NCBI RefSeq assembly: GCF_000805385.1
Contig: NZ_JTJW01000007.1
Coordinates: 62,001-126,000, forward strand
From: Mycolicibacterium setense
GTDB lineage: Bacteria; Actinomycetota; Actinomycetes; Mycobacteriales; Mycobacteriaceae
Direction: 5' to 3'
DNA length: 64,000 bases
Shown: in pieces, positions 27,573 through 36,044 of the stretch
Layout: every line of letters begins with the position of its first letter
Numbering within the stretch: position 1 is the stretch's first letter
The notes under the pieces: model-generated
What the model was told of the DNA's origin: nothing
Databases searched by the model: none
The model's input: the letters and a program-made list of their open reading frames with translations, nothing else
Made by a program: the position numbers and the translations under genes

Positions 27573-28619
27573 TCAGGCCGGCGGCTGCATCTCCGGCGGA
27601 GCGTTGGTCACCGGGACCGGCACCCCGACACCCGGACGGGGCGGCGGAGCGTTCGGGTCAGCCGGCGGCGGTGCCGCGTTGGGGTCCCCGGCCGGAGCCT
27701 CCGGCGGTGTCCACGGCCGGATCGAGTTGGCCAGCGTCGCGGCCGCTGCTTTGTCGACCGGATGGCTGGCCGAACCAAGCCACACCACGAACCAGCGTTC
27801 CGGCGCCCGCTGCCCGCGCGGGGTGCCCGGGGCGGGCGGCGCACCGACCACGCCGGCCCAGATCTGGCCGTTGGGCTTGTTGGTGTCGGTGAACTTCACT
27901 TCGTAGTACGAGGCGACGCCGCTGAGGCCATTGGCATCGAGCGGGACGGTCTCCTGATTCACCCGGGTCCCGGGGAACGGCATGAAGAATTCGCCCATGT
28001 CGGAGGCCAGGCGGACGGCTGCCTTGGCATTGTCGGCCTCGGCACCGGCGAACAGCTTGAGGTCGAGGCGCCCCAGCAACACGCTGGTGTCGTTCGGCGG
28101 CTCAGGCGTGCCTTCCGGCGGAATCTTGGTCAACAACGCCTGGCCATAGGACAACTGGGTCGCGTCGGACACCTTCCAGCCCCCGGGCACCACATAGCTG
28201 AAGCCGCCCGCGGCGTTGTCCACGCGGCCTGGCTCCGGCGCGGGCGCGGCGGGAGCCGGAGCGTTCGGGTCGACAGGCGCCGGCGGGGGCGGCGGTGCGT
28301 TCGGGTCGAGCGGAGCCGGGGCGGGTGCGGGAGGCGGAACCGGCGCATTGGGATCGACGGGGGCGGCGGGTGCCGGGGCGCCGGGGACCGGGGCACCGGG
28401 AGCGGCAGCAGGCGCAGGCGCGGCCGGTGGGGCAGGCGCAGGCGGGGCACCGGGAACCGCCGGTGCCGGCGCAGGCGCCGGAGGCGCGGGCGGCACGGGA
28501 TCCGCATACGCCACCGCCGGCAGCGCAACGGCCGCGGCAGTCGCGCCGGTCAGCGCAATGAGCGCCAGCTTGTTCGACAGACCCCTGCGCCGATGTGACA
28601 TCGCATCCGACTCGTCCAT
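27573..28619 (-). CDS. apa: Alanine-proline-rich secreted antigen (fibronectin attachment protein)
   Basis: A 348-residue exported glycoprotein, counterpart of Rv1860. The signal peptide (LALIALTGATAAAVALPAVA) ends near AYA-DP. A Pro/Ala-rich segment of about 100 residues contains DPNAP(V/P)PP-type units where mannosylation occurs in homologues. The folded core has family blocks GGFSYVVPGGWKVSDATQLS, ASYYEVKFTDTNKPNGQIWA and the fibronectin-binding RWFVVWLG, followed by a second Pro-rich tail. The proline tract is much longer than in M. tuberculosis. An internal ATG at 28601 could also be the start. Confidence 0.93.
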   Translation of the reverse strand: MDESDAMSHRRRGLSNKLALIALTGATAAAVALPAVAYADPVPPAPPAPAPAPAVPGAPPAPAPPAAPAPAAAPGAPVPGAPAPAAPVDPNAPVPPPAPAPAPLDPNAPPPPPAPVDPNAPAPAAPAPEPGRVDNAAGGFSYVVPGGWKVSDATQLSYGQALLTKIPPEGTPEPPNDTSVLLGRLDLKLFAGAEADNAKAAVRLASDMGEFFMPFPGTRVNQETVPLDANGLSGVASYYEVKFTDTNKPNGQIWAGVVGAPPAPGTPRGQRAPERWFVVWLGSASHPVDKAAAATLANSIRPWTPPEAPAGDPNAAPPPADPNAPPPRPGVGVPVPVTNAPPEMQPPA

Positions 28620-28858
28620 GGGAAAGAAACTACCGTGTTACGGCCGTGACGCAAGTGTGAGTTGCTCTTAGAGTGCCAAAAAGTGCGGTTGCGACAGATG
28701 AGATACGAGCAGCTAGACAGCAGGGTGTGCAGTTGCTGACACGCGGGCGTGTCGGGCGCCACGCCGGACCTGGCAACCCGCATCCCGACCCGGCGGCGCC
28801 GGGCCCCTTCACCACGTGAATCGGACCCGCGCAGGCCTGCGTTACGCCGGGCGGGCAG

Positions 28859-29977
28859 TCATTGCGCGTGTCCCGCGGGATGGACGGCGACCTCCTGCGC
28901 CTTCACCGAGAAATACACCGTGTCGCCGGGAGTCAGCCGCAGCTCGGTGGCCGAGTCCGCGGTGATGTCGGCAGCCAGTCCCGGAGCACCGTCGGGCTGC
29001 TCCTCGGCGCGCACCCGGATGCCGGGCCCCCGGCTGTCGAGCTCGGCGACCGTCACGGCGACAGTGTTGCGCGGACTGCCATGCGGCTCCTCGCGGTACA
29101 CCGCAACCGACGCCGGCGAGAACACCGCCACCACAGATGCACCCTGTGGCACCTCGCCCGCCGGCGTGCCATGCCAGTGCGCATCCCAGGATGTGGCCAG
29201 GACGCCGTCGCCGGCGGCCGTGCCGCTGATCAGGTTCACCCCGGCGAACCGGGCCCCGAAGTGACTCTTCGGAGTTGACAAAACCTCTGCAACAGAACCA
29301 CTTTCGACGATCCGCCCGCCGTCGACCACGATCACCCGATCAGCCAAGGTGAGGACATCCAGCAGGTCATGGGTGATCAGTACGGCGCACCTGCCACCAC
29401 TCGCCAACACCCGACGCAGCACCTTGCGCATCGATGCCGCCACGGCCACGTCCAATCCCGCCAGCGGTTCATCGAGCAACAGCACCTCGGGATCGGCGGC
29501 CAGCGCCCGGGCCAGCGCCACGCGCTGAGCCTGGCCTCCCGACAGCCGGCGTGGGCGACGGTGCGCGAGATCCGTGGCATCCACCTCGGCCAACCACCGG
29601 TGAGCGCTCTCGTACGCGGCCGCACGCCCGACCTGGCGTCCCTTGCGGGCCCCGAACGCCACGTTGGCCAGCACACTGAGGTGCGGAAACAGCAGCGACT
29701 CCTGCAACAACAATCCGACCCGGCGGTCATGTGTCGGCACTTGCACGCCGGCTGCCGCGTCGGTCAGCACCCGATCCCCCACCTGAATGCGTCCGGCATC
29801 CAGGTCGACCAGGCCGGCGATCGAATGCAGGGTGGTCGACTTGCCGGCACCGTTCGGGCCGAGCACTGCCAGCACCTCCCCGGCCGGTACGACGAAGTCC
29901 ACGTCCAGGCCTCGGCTTTCGACGACAGCGCGCGCCTGCAACGTCATGTCCAACCGCGTCATGTCCAACCGCGTCAT
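28859..29977 (-). CDS. modC: Molybdate ABC transporter ATP-binding protein
   Basis: Cytoplasmic ATPase of molybdate import, 372 residues, counterpart of Rv1859. Walker A GPNGAGKST, Q-loop region LLLQESLLFPH, signature LSGGQAQRVALARAL, Walker B VLLLDEPLAGLD and switch His LITHDLLD are all intact. A C-terminal Mop/TOBE oxyanion domain follows (VTVAELDSRGPGIRVRAEEQ). The first possible ATG (29977) overlaps the modB stop as ATGA. Two more in-frame ATGs (29962, 29947) come from a 15-bp tandem repeat, so the N-terminus is MTRLD repeated. The true start among the three is undecided. Confidence 0.93.
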   Translation of the reverse strand: MTRLDMTRLDMTLQARAVVESRGLDVDFVVPAGEVLAVLGPNGAGKSTTLHSIAGLVDLDAGRIQVGDRVLTDAAAGVQVPTHDRRVGLLLQESLLFPHLSVLANVAFGARKGRQVGRAAAYESAHRWLAEVDATDLAHRRPRRLSGGQAQRVALARALAADPEVLLLDEPLAGLDVAVAASMRKVLRRVLASGGRCAVLITHDLLDVLTLADRVIVVDGGRIVESGSVAEVLSTPKSHFGARFAGVNLISGTAAGDGVLATSWDAHWHGTPAGEVPQGASVVAVFSPASVAVYREEPHGSPRNTVAVTVAELDSRGPGIRVRAEEQPDGAPGLAADITADSATELRLTPGDTVYFSVKAQEVAVHPAGHAQ

Positions 29978-29987
29978 GTCCAACCGC
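29943..29987. repeat. Three exact 15-bp tandem repeats at the modB-modC junction
   Basis: The unit GTCATGTCCAACCGC occurs at 29943-29957, 29958-29972 and 29973-29987 with no mismatch. On the minus strand each unit encodes RLDMT and supplies an ATG. The 15-nt period keeps the modC frame. The unit furthest upstream in transcription also carries the modB stop. Confidence 0.95.
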
Positions 29988-30768
29988 CCGCTTTCAGCCG
30001 GCGGCCACCCAGTCCGATCACCACGACCGCCGCGACCACCACCAACACCACCGACAACGCCACCGCGGCGTCGGCGTCGCTCTCGCGCTGCAGGTAGATC
30101 TCCAGCGGAAGAGTCCGGGTGACACCCTGACGCGAGCCGGCGAACGTCAACGTGGCGCCGAACTCGCCGAGAGAACGCGCGAAGGCGAGCACCGCTCCCG
30201 AGATCAGACCGGGGCCCAGCAGCGGCAGGGTCACGCGCCACCACACCGTCGTCGGCGATGCGCCCAGGGTCGCCGCCACCACCTCGAAATCGGCGCCGGC
30301 GGTGCGGGCTGCCCCTTCGAGCGAGATGACCAGGAACGGCAGCGACACGAAGGTCTGCGCCAGCACGACCGCCACCGTGGTGAAGGCGATCTGGATCCCG
30401 GCGGCTTCCAGGTAACGCCCGACCAGCCCGAGCCGCCCGAAGGCGTACAGCAACGCGATGCCTCCCACCACCGGCGGCAGCACCAGCGGAAGCAGGATCA
30501 ACGGCCGGACGATCCGGGTCACCACGCCGCCGGTGCGGGCCAGCACCAGCGCGAGGGGTACGCCGAACACCACGCACAACACCGTGCTGGCCACCGAGGT
30601 CTCCAGGCTGAGCCGCAACGCCGCGGTGGACGACGCGCTGGAGATCAGCGACCCGAACCGCGGCCAGTCCACCTTTGCCACCATCGCCACGAGAGGCAGA
30701 ACGACGAATACCGCCCCGGCGGCGGCGGGAAGATATATCCAGCGCGGAAGCCGTGGCGGATTCGTCAC
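29974..30768 (-). CDS. modB: Molybdate ABC transporter permease
   Basis: A 264-residue membrane subunit of molybdate import, counterpart of Rv1858. It has six predicted helices and the EAA loop contacting ModC (GAARTAGADFEVVAATLGAS). The family segment RSLGEFGATLTFAGS is complete. It starts with GTG at 30768, whose bases overlap the stop of an upstream 19-codon frame (GTGA), and ends overlapping modC. The periplasmic binding protein gene modA, which precedes modB in M. tuberculosis, is not present here. Confidence 0.93.
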   Translation of the reverse strand: MTNPPRLPRWIYLPAAAGAVFVVLPLVAMVAKVDWPRFGSLISSASSTAALRLSLETSVASTVLCVVFGVPLALVLARTGGVVTRIVRPLILLPLVLPPVVGGIALLYAFGRLGLVGRYLEAAGIQIAFTTVAVVLAQTFVSLPFLVISLEGAARTAGADFEVVAATLGASPTTVWWRVTLPLLGPGLISGAVLAFARSLGEFGATLTFAGSRQGVTRTLPLEIYLQRESDADAAVALSVVLVVVAAVVVIGLGGRRLKAGGWT

Positions 30769-30821
30769 GATGCGGCCTCGCCGACCACGTCGACGCAGGT
30801 GAGAGCGCTGGGTCGAATCAT
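30765..30821 (-). CDS. Possible 18-residue leader peptide coupled to modB
   Basis: ATG 30821 follows GGTGGCGGGG and opens a frame encoding MIRPSALTCVDVVGEAAS, ending in a TGA that overlaps the modB GTG start by 4 nt. The LT...VD...AS pattern with a lone Cys loosely recalls the short actinobacterial leader peptides found upstream of sulfur and transporter genes, but the match needs a gap. It is too short for coding statistics. It could be a coupling or attenuation device, or the remnant of a lost upstream gene. Confidence 0.35.
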   Translation of the reverse strand: MIRPSALTCVDVVGEAAS

Positions 30822-30946
30822 CCCCGCCACCTTATGTGAGCCGACATTTGGCGCGCCGAGTTTCGTGTCCTAGCTACTGTCCAGTAACATTGACCGTTGG
30901 TCGCCCCCGTCCGGCGCGGCGATCCCCGGGTACATGGAGGTACATC

Positions 30947-31621
30947 ATGGCGGAGGTGCTGGTCACCGGCGGCGACACTGAACTCGGCCGCACGATCGCG
31001 GCAGGTTTCCTCGACGCGGGCCACAACGTGGTTATCGCGGGCGCCCGTCGCGAGGATCTGGAGTTGGCTGCCAAGCAGCTCGACGTCGCGTCGATCGTCT
31101 TCGACAACACCGACGCCTCCAGTCTCGAGAACGCCCGGTCGCTGTTTCCCCACCACCTCGACACCCTGGTCAACGTCCCGGCCCCGCTGTTCGAGTCCAA
31201 GGACCCCCGCACGTTCACGCTGACCGACATGGCCACCGCCTGGCGCAACGCGCTGGATGCCACCGTGGTCTCGGCGGTGCTGACCGTGCAGATCGTCGGC
31301 GATCACCTGCGCTCGGGCGGATCCGTGATCAACGTCGTGCCCGCAAGCCCGCGCGAGGGCAGCGCCGAAGCCGCGATCAAGGCAGCGCTCAGCGATTGGA
31401 CGGCCGGTCAGGCCGCCTACTTCGGCACCCGCGGAATCACCGTCAACGCCATCGCCCCCGGCCTGTCCGCCGAGCCCGGCTACGACGGCCTGGGCAGCAC
31501 GCCCCCGTCGGTCGCCGATGAATTCGCCCGTCTCGCAGTGTTTTTGAGCACCCCGGCGGCCCGCCACATCACGGGTCAGACCATGCACGTCAGCCGCGGC
31601 GCGATGGCGACCCTCGGCTGA
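30947..31621 (+). CDS. SDR-fold protein lacking the catalytic tyrosine
   Basis: A 224-residue short-chain dehydrogenase-like protein, positional counterpart of Rv1856c. The cofactor motif is VLVTGGDTELGRTIA and the strand after the active site is kept (GITVNAIAPG). In the YxxxK region the sequence reads SAEAAIKAALSDW: the Lys is present but the Tyr position is Glu. The protein may bind NAD(P) without normal SDR catalysis. ATG 30947 follows GGAGG. It is divergent from modB, with the F420-type oxidoreductase gene 19 nt downstream. Confidence 0.85.
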   Translation: MAEVLVTGGDTELGRTIAAGFLDAGHNVVIAGARREDLELAAKQLDVASIVFDNTDASSLENARSLFPHHLDTLVNVPAPLFESKDPRTFTLTDMATAWRNALDATVVSAVLTVQIVGDHLRSGGSVINVVPASPREGSAEAAIKAALSDWTAGQAAYFGTRGITVNAIAPGLSAEPGYDGLGSTPPSVADEFARLAVFLSTPAARHITGQTMHVSRGAMATLG

Positions 31622-31640
31622 GAGGGTTACGGTTGACGGA

Positions 31641-32567
31641 GTGACGATCAGACTCGCACTCCAGATACCCAACTTCTCCTACGGCACCGGCGTTTCCGAG
31701 CTCTTCCCGACTGTCATCGCGCAGGCGCAGGAAGCCGAAGCGGCCGGGTTCGACTCGGTCTTCGTGATGGACCACTTCTATCAGCTGCCCGGTCTCGGCA
31801 CGCCCGACCAGCCGATGCTGGAGGCCTACACCGCGCTCGGCGCGCTGGCCTCTGCGACCCAGACGGTCCAACTCGGCACCCTGGTGACCGGCAACACCTA
31901 CCGCAATCCGACCCTGCTGGCCAAGGCCATCACCACGCTCGACGTGATCAGCCAGGGCCGCGCCATTCTCGGTATCGGCACCGGCTGGTTCGAACTCGAA
32001 CATGATCAGCTCGGCTACGAGTTCGGCACCTTCACCGAGCGGTTCGACAAACTCGGCGAGGCATTGCAGATCATCCTCCCGATGCTCGCCGGCGAGCGTC
32101 CGACCTTCACCGGCAAGTACTACCGGACCGTGGAGGCGATGGCCAATCCCCGCTTCCGTGAGCACATTCCGTTGATGATCGGCGGCAGCGGCGAGAAGAA
32201 GACGATTCCGCTGGCGGCACGGCACTTCGACCACCTCAACATCATCGCCAACTTCGACGAACTGCCCCGCAAGCTCGACGTCATCCGGCAGCAGTGCGAC
32301 CAGATCGACCGCGACCCGGCGACACTGGAGACCAGCATGCTGGTGATCGCCCTGATCGGCGAGCAATTCACCGCCGACGCCATCCCACCCGACTTCCAGC
32401 AGCGGGCGGTGTTCGGCAGTCCTGAGCAGATCGCCGAGCAGCTCAAGACCAAGCTCTTCGACACGGGGGTCGACGGGGTGGTCCTCAGCCCGGTGACCAT
32501 GGGCGGATACGTGCCCGGTGGCATCACCGAAGTGGCCGAAGTCTTGAAACCACTGATATCCGGGTAA
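31641..32567 (+). CDS. LLM-class F420-dependent oxidoreductase
   Basis: A 308-residue luciferase-like TIM-barrel flavin/F420 enzyme, counterpart of Rv1855c. Family blocks are RLALQIPNFSYGTGVSELFP, AEAAGFDSVFVMDHFYQLPG, VQLGTLVTGNTYRNPTLLAK and AILGIGTGWFELEHDQLGY. Coenzyme F420 use is inferred from the mycobacterial family. GTG 31641 is the start. The substrate is unknown. Confidence 0.88.
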   Translation: MTIRLALQIPNFSYGTGVSELFPTVIAQAQEAEAAGFDSVFVMDHFYQLPGLGTPDQPMLEAYTALGALASATQTVQLGTLVTGNTYRNPTLLAKAITTLDVISQGRAILGIGTGWFELEHDQLGYEFGTFTERFDKLGEALQIILPMLAGERPTFTGKYYRTVEAMANPRFREHIPLMIGGSGEKKTIPLAARHFDHLNIIANFDELPRKLDVIRQQCDQIDRDPATLETSMLVIALIGEQFTADAIPPDFQQRAVFGSPEQIAEQLKTKLFDTGVDGVVLSPVTMGGYVPGGITEVAEVLKPLISG

Positions 32568-32664
32568 ACATTCGGTTCGTTGGCCATCTCACCGCACAGC
32601 CGGGAATCGCGCCGACTAACCTGACTGTTATTACGAGTGGCAAACACGTCCGCGAGGAGCAGCA

Positions 32665-34038
32665 ATGAGCCATCCCGGAGCTACGGCGTCGGATCGGCAT
32701 AAGGTAGTCATCATCGGATCGGGTTTCGGCGGTCTGACCGCCGCCAAGACCCTCAAACGTGCCGACGTCGACGTCAAGCTGATCGCCCGCACCACCCACC
32801 ACCTGTTCCAGCCGCTGCTGTACCAGGTGGCCACCGGCATCATCTCCGAAGGCGAGATCGCCCCGGCGACACGCGTGATCCTGCGCAAGCAGAAGAACGC
32901 GCAGGTGCTGTTGGGTGACGTAACCCACATCGATCTGGAGAACCAGACGGTGGACTCGGTGTTGCTCGGGCACACCTACTCCACTCCGTACGACAGCCTG
33001 ATCATCGCGGCAGGCGCCGGGCAGTCTTACTTCGGCAACGACCATTTCGCCGAGTTCGCTCCCGGCATGAAGTCGATCGACGATGCGCTGGAACTCCGTG
33101 GCCGCATCCTCGGTGCGTTCGAACAGGCCGAGCGGTCCAGTGACCCGGTGCGCCGGGCCAAGCTCCTGACCTTCACCGTGGTGGGCGCCGGTCCGACCGG
33201 TGTCGAAATGGCCGGGCAGATCGCCGAATTGGCCGATCAGACGCTGCGCGGCAGCTTCCGGCACATCGATCCCACCGAGGCCCGGGTGATCCTGCTCGAC
33301 GCCGCACCGGCAGTGCTGCCGCCGATGGGCGAAAAGCTGGGCAAACGAGCCCAGGAACGGCTGGAGAAGATGGGTGTCGAGGTTCAACTCGGCGCCATGG
33401 TGACCGACGTCGACCGCAACGGCCTGACGGTCAAGGACTCCGACGGCACGCTGCGGCGCATCGAATCGGCCTGCAAGGTGTGGTCGGCCGGCGTCTCGGC
33501 CAGCCCGCTGGGCAAAGACCTGGCCGAACAGTCCGGTGTGGAGCTGGACCGCGCCGGCCGGGTCAAGGTGGCACCGGATCTGACGATCCCGGGTCACCCC
33601 AACGTGTTCGTGGTCGGTGACATGGCTGCCGTCGACGGTGTGCCCGGCGTCGCTCAGGGCGCGATCCAGGGCGGCCGCTACGCGGCCAAGCTGATCAAGC
33701 GGGAGGTCGCCGGCACGAGCCCGAAGATCCGTGCCCCGTTCGAGTACTTCGACAAGGGCTCGATGGCCACGGTGTCGCGGTTCTCGGCGGTGGCCAAGGT
33801 GGGCCCCGTCGAGTTCTCCGGGTTCTTCGCCTGGGTGTGCTGGCTGGTGCTGCATCTGGTGTACATCGTCGGGTTCAAGAGCCGGCTGGTGACCGTCCTG
33901 TCGTGGGGTGTGACGTTCCTGAGCACCAAACGTGGACAGCTCACCATCACCGAGCAACAGGCCTACGCGCGCACCAGGATCGAAGAACTCGAGGAGATCG
34001 CGGCTTCCGTGCAGGAAACCGAGAGAGCGGCGTCCTAG
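32665..34038 (+). CDS. ndh: Type II NADH:quinone oxidoreductase
   Basis: A 457-residue non-proton-pumping NADH dehydrogenase that feeds electrons to menaquinone, counterpart of Rv1854c. FAD motif VVIIGSGFGGLTAAKTL near residue 14, NADH motif FTVVGAGPTGVEMAGQIAEL near 172, FAD contact VFVVGDMAAVDG and quinone-side AQGAIQGGRYAAK. The C-terminal amphipathic/hydrophobic region (GFFAWVCWLVLHLVYIVGF) provides membrane attachment. ATG 32665 follows GAGGAG. The 3' end overlaps convergent ureD by 3 nt. Confidence 0.95.
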   Translation: MSHPGATASDRHKVVIIGSGFGGLTAAKTLKRADVDVKLIARTTHHLFQPLLYQVATGIISEGEIAPATRVILRKQKNAQVLLGDVTHIDLENQTVDSVLLGHTYSTPYDSLIIAAGAGQSYFGNDHFAEFAPGMKSIDDALELRGRILGAFEQAERSSDPVRRAKLLTFTVVGAGPTGVEMAGQIAELADQTLRGSFRHIDPTEARVILLDAAPAVLPPMGEKLGKRAQERLEKMGVEVQLGAMVTDVDRNGLTVKDSDGTLRRIESACKVWSAGVSASPLGKDLAEQSGVELDRAGRVKVAPDLTIPGHPNVFVVGDMAAVDGVPGVAQGAIQGGRYAAKLIKREVAGTSPKIRAPFEYFDKGSMATVSRFSAVAKVGPVEFSGFFAWVCWLVLHLVYIVGFKSRLVTVLSWGVTFLSTKRGQLTITEQQAYARTRIEELEEIAASVQETERAAS

Positions 34039-34691
34039 CCCTCTGACCCTTCTGTAGCCTCAGGCGGCAGCCGGTCCCCTTGCCAGGTGGCCAGGCTGCC
34101 GCCGCGGGCCAGCGCCAGAACCGTTCCGTGCGCCTCGAATGAGGGTGCGGGATAGCGCAGTTCACTCGCGCAAGCCCTGGGTGCAGCCAAAACGTCGTCA
34201 CCCACTGCACCGCGACCCAGTTCGATCCGATGACGCAACAATGGCGTCGACCCGACGTCGGCGTGCAAGCTGGACGACCAGAATCCTTGCTGTTCACCGG
34301 TTCTGCCGATTTGCACCCGCTCTCGCAGGCGGACCTGTGCGGACTCGGCGAGGTGCAGTCGCGTCGTGGTGTGATGTACCGAACCGCCGGCCACCACGGT
34401 GGGTTGTGGATCGAGATCCAACTGTCCGGCCACCTCGAGCTCCCAATGTGCCCCCGACTGCAACGTGTGACCGCCGGGAAGCACCATCGTCGCCGCGGCG
34501 GTCCGGATGCGCAGCCGGGCGCCGGCTTCCACCACGAGCCGCACCGTGAGAGTGTCTCCCCCGAGCGGGGTGGCCGCCGTGGAGATCAGATGCACTGTAT
34601 CGGGTTCGGTGCAGCGGCCGGCCAGCCCGCCACGGGCCTCGATCCGCGGCAACCGCCCGGGCGTGGCCGTGATGACGACGTGGGTCTGCAT
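34035..34691 (-). CDS. ureD: Urease accessory protein UreD
   Basis: A 218-residue scaffold that binds apo-urease and, with UreF and UreG, delivers nickel. Recognisable segments are VHLISTAATPLGGDTLTVRL, VEAGARLRIRTAAATMVLPG and RERVQIGRTGEQQGFW. It is the last gene of ureABCFGD. Its ATG (34691) shares one base with the ureG stop (TGATG). ATG 34691 is preferred over an upstream in-frame start inside ureG. Confidence 0.92.
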   Translation of the reverse strand: MQTHVVITATPGRLPRIEARGGLAGRCTEPDTVHLISTAATPLGGDTLTVRLVVEAGARLRIRTAAATMVLPGGHTLQSGAHWELEVAGQLDLDPQPTVVAGGSVHHTTTRLHLAESAQVRLRERVQIGRTGEQQGFWSSSLHADVGSTPLLRHRIELGRGAVGDDVLAAPRACASELRYPAPSFEAHGTVLALARGGSLATWQGDRLPPEATEGSEG

Positions 34692-35377
34692 CACGCGGAC
34701 GAGGCCTGCCCGACCTTCAATTGCTCGCGCACCCATTCCAGAACCGGCCCCGCCGACGGGTCCTCGGTCAGCGAGATGAGCGCCGTCGGCCGCTGGACGC
34801 GGACCGCGGCCGCGTCGCGGCGCATCACGTCCAGATCGGCACCCACCAGCGGCGCCAGGTCGGTCTTGTTGACCACCAACAGATCCGAGTACGTCACCCC
34901 CGGCCCACCCTTGCGTGGCACCTTGTCTCCCCCGGCCACGTCGATGACGAAGATCTGCACGTCCACCAGGCCCGACGAGAACGTCGCGGTCAGATTGTCC
35001 CCGCCGGACTCGACGAGGATCAGGTCCAGTGCCGGGTTGGCCTCGATCAGATCGTCGATGGCATCGAGGTTGGCGGTGATGTCGTCACGGATCGCGGTAT
35101 GTGGGCATCCTCCGGTCTGCACCGCCGCGATGCGCTCGTCCGGCAACACCGCGTGCCTGCGCAGGAAGTCGGCGTCCTCGGTGGTGTAGATGTCGTTGGT
35201 CAGCACCGCCAGCGACAGCTCGTCGCGCAACTGCCGGCACAACGCCGCCACGAGCGCGGTCTTCCCGGATCCGACCGGGCCGCCGACACCGATGCGCAGC
35301 GGCTCACCGGGCAGACGAACGCGCTTTGGCCGGTCGACGTGGGTGTGCGGTTCGCCGTCGAGGAAATGCGGTGGCAT
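34691..35377 (-). CDS. ureG: Urease accessory GTPase UreG
   Basis: A 228-residue SIMIBI GTPase that powers nickel insertion into urease. P-loop GVGGPVGSGKTALV, metal-binding GGCPH (CPH motif), LVESGGDNLTATFSSGLVD, and guanine specificity motif VVNKTDLA. A His-containing N-terminus (MPPHFLDGEPHTHVD) is typical of actinobacterial UreG and may bind Ni. ATG 35377 lies 31 nt after ureF with an AAAGG site. No ureE gene is present, as usual in mycobacteria. Confidence 0.95.
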   Translation of the reverse strand: MPPHFLDGEPHTHVDRPKRVRLPGEPLRIGVGGPVGSGKTALVAALCRQLRDELSLAVLTNDIYTTEDADFLRRHAVLPDERIAAVQTGGCPHTAIRDDITANLDAIDDLIEANPALDLILVESGGDNLTATFSSGLVDVQIFVIDVAGGDKVPRKGGPGVTYSDLLVVNKTDLAPLVGADLDVMRRDAAAVRVQRPTALISLTEDPSAGPVLEWVREQLKVGQASSA

Positions 35378-35408
35378 GGTGGACCTTTCGAGTGCGTGAC
35401 TAACAGAT

Positions 35409-36044
35409 TCAGGAGACGAACAAGGGCCGGTCGCGTTCGGTGTGCCGCTGCGCCAGGACGTCGAGCAAGGGATCGGACAGGTCGGCGGGCCCGGCGGCCG
35501 CCTCGGCCGCCACCGCGTCACACAACCCGCACAGCTCGAAGGTCAGCGCCGCGACGTCGGCGGGGTCCAGCGCGAGCAGTCGCTGCGCCGCGGTGGCCGA
35601 CCCGGTCATGGTGGTGTACACCACCGACAGCGCGGTCTCGGCCGGATCCAGCCCGGCCGCCGCCCCGACCGCACCGGCCGCGACCGGCAGATGCGGCCGA
35701 GGTCCGAGCATGTCCCAGTCCCGCTGCGGCCAGACCCGACGGGACAGCCGGACCAGTCCGCGCCCCTGGGCTCGCGAGGCCTCGCGTGCCGCCGGAGCCG
35801 GTGTACGGGCGTCGGTTTCGGCGTCAGCACGCTGGGCATCCAACGCCCCGGTCTGCACCGCGACCGCCATCGAAGCGGCAACCAACCCGCTGGTTCGGAT
35901 CCGCCGCACCAGATATGCGCGCACCGTCGCGACGTCGGTGAGCAGGCCGCTGGTGACCGCCTCCTCCACGCCACCGGAGTGCACGTGCCCGCCGGTCGGC
36001 AACCGCGAGTCGGCCAGCGTCAGAAGCGTTGCCAGGCTTCTCAT
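35409..36044 (-). CDS. ureF: Urease accessory protein UreF
   Basis: A 211-residue all-helical protein that bridges UreD and UreG during activation. Family blocks are LLTLADSRLPTGGHVHSGGV and EEAVTSGLLTDVATVRAYL. The C-terminus RDRPLFVS is the family ending used in UreG binding. It begins directly after the ureC stop with no gap. Confidence 0.93.
   Translation of the reverse strand: MRSLATLLTLADSRLPTGGHVHSGGVEEAVTSGLLTDVATVRAYLVRRIRTSGLVAASMAVAVQTGALDAQRADAETDARTPAPAAREASRAQGRGLVRLSRRVWPQRDWDMLGPRPHLPVAAGAVGAAAGLDPAETALSVVYTTMTGSATAAQRLLALDPADVAALTFELCGLCDAVAAEAAAGPADLSDPLLDVLAQRHTERDRPLFVS

Noticed and set aside
28200..28560. Repeat-rich GC segment as a possible mobile or satellite repeat
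   Set aside because: It encodes the Pro/Ala tract of Apa; the repeats are codon-level, not a separate element.
29943..29987. Possible mini CRISPR array
   Set aside because: The three 15-bp copies abut with no spacers and are in frame with modC.
30769..30946. Hidden or truncated modA
   Set aside because: Neither strand encodes a binding-protein segment; only an 18-residue frame is present.
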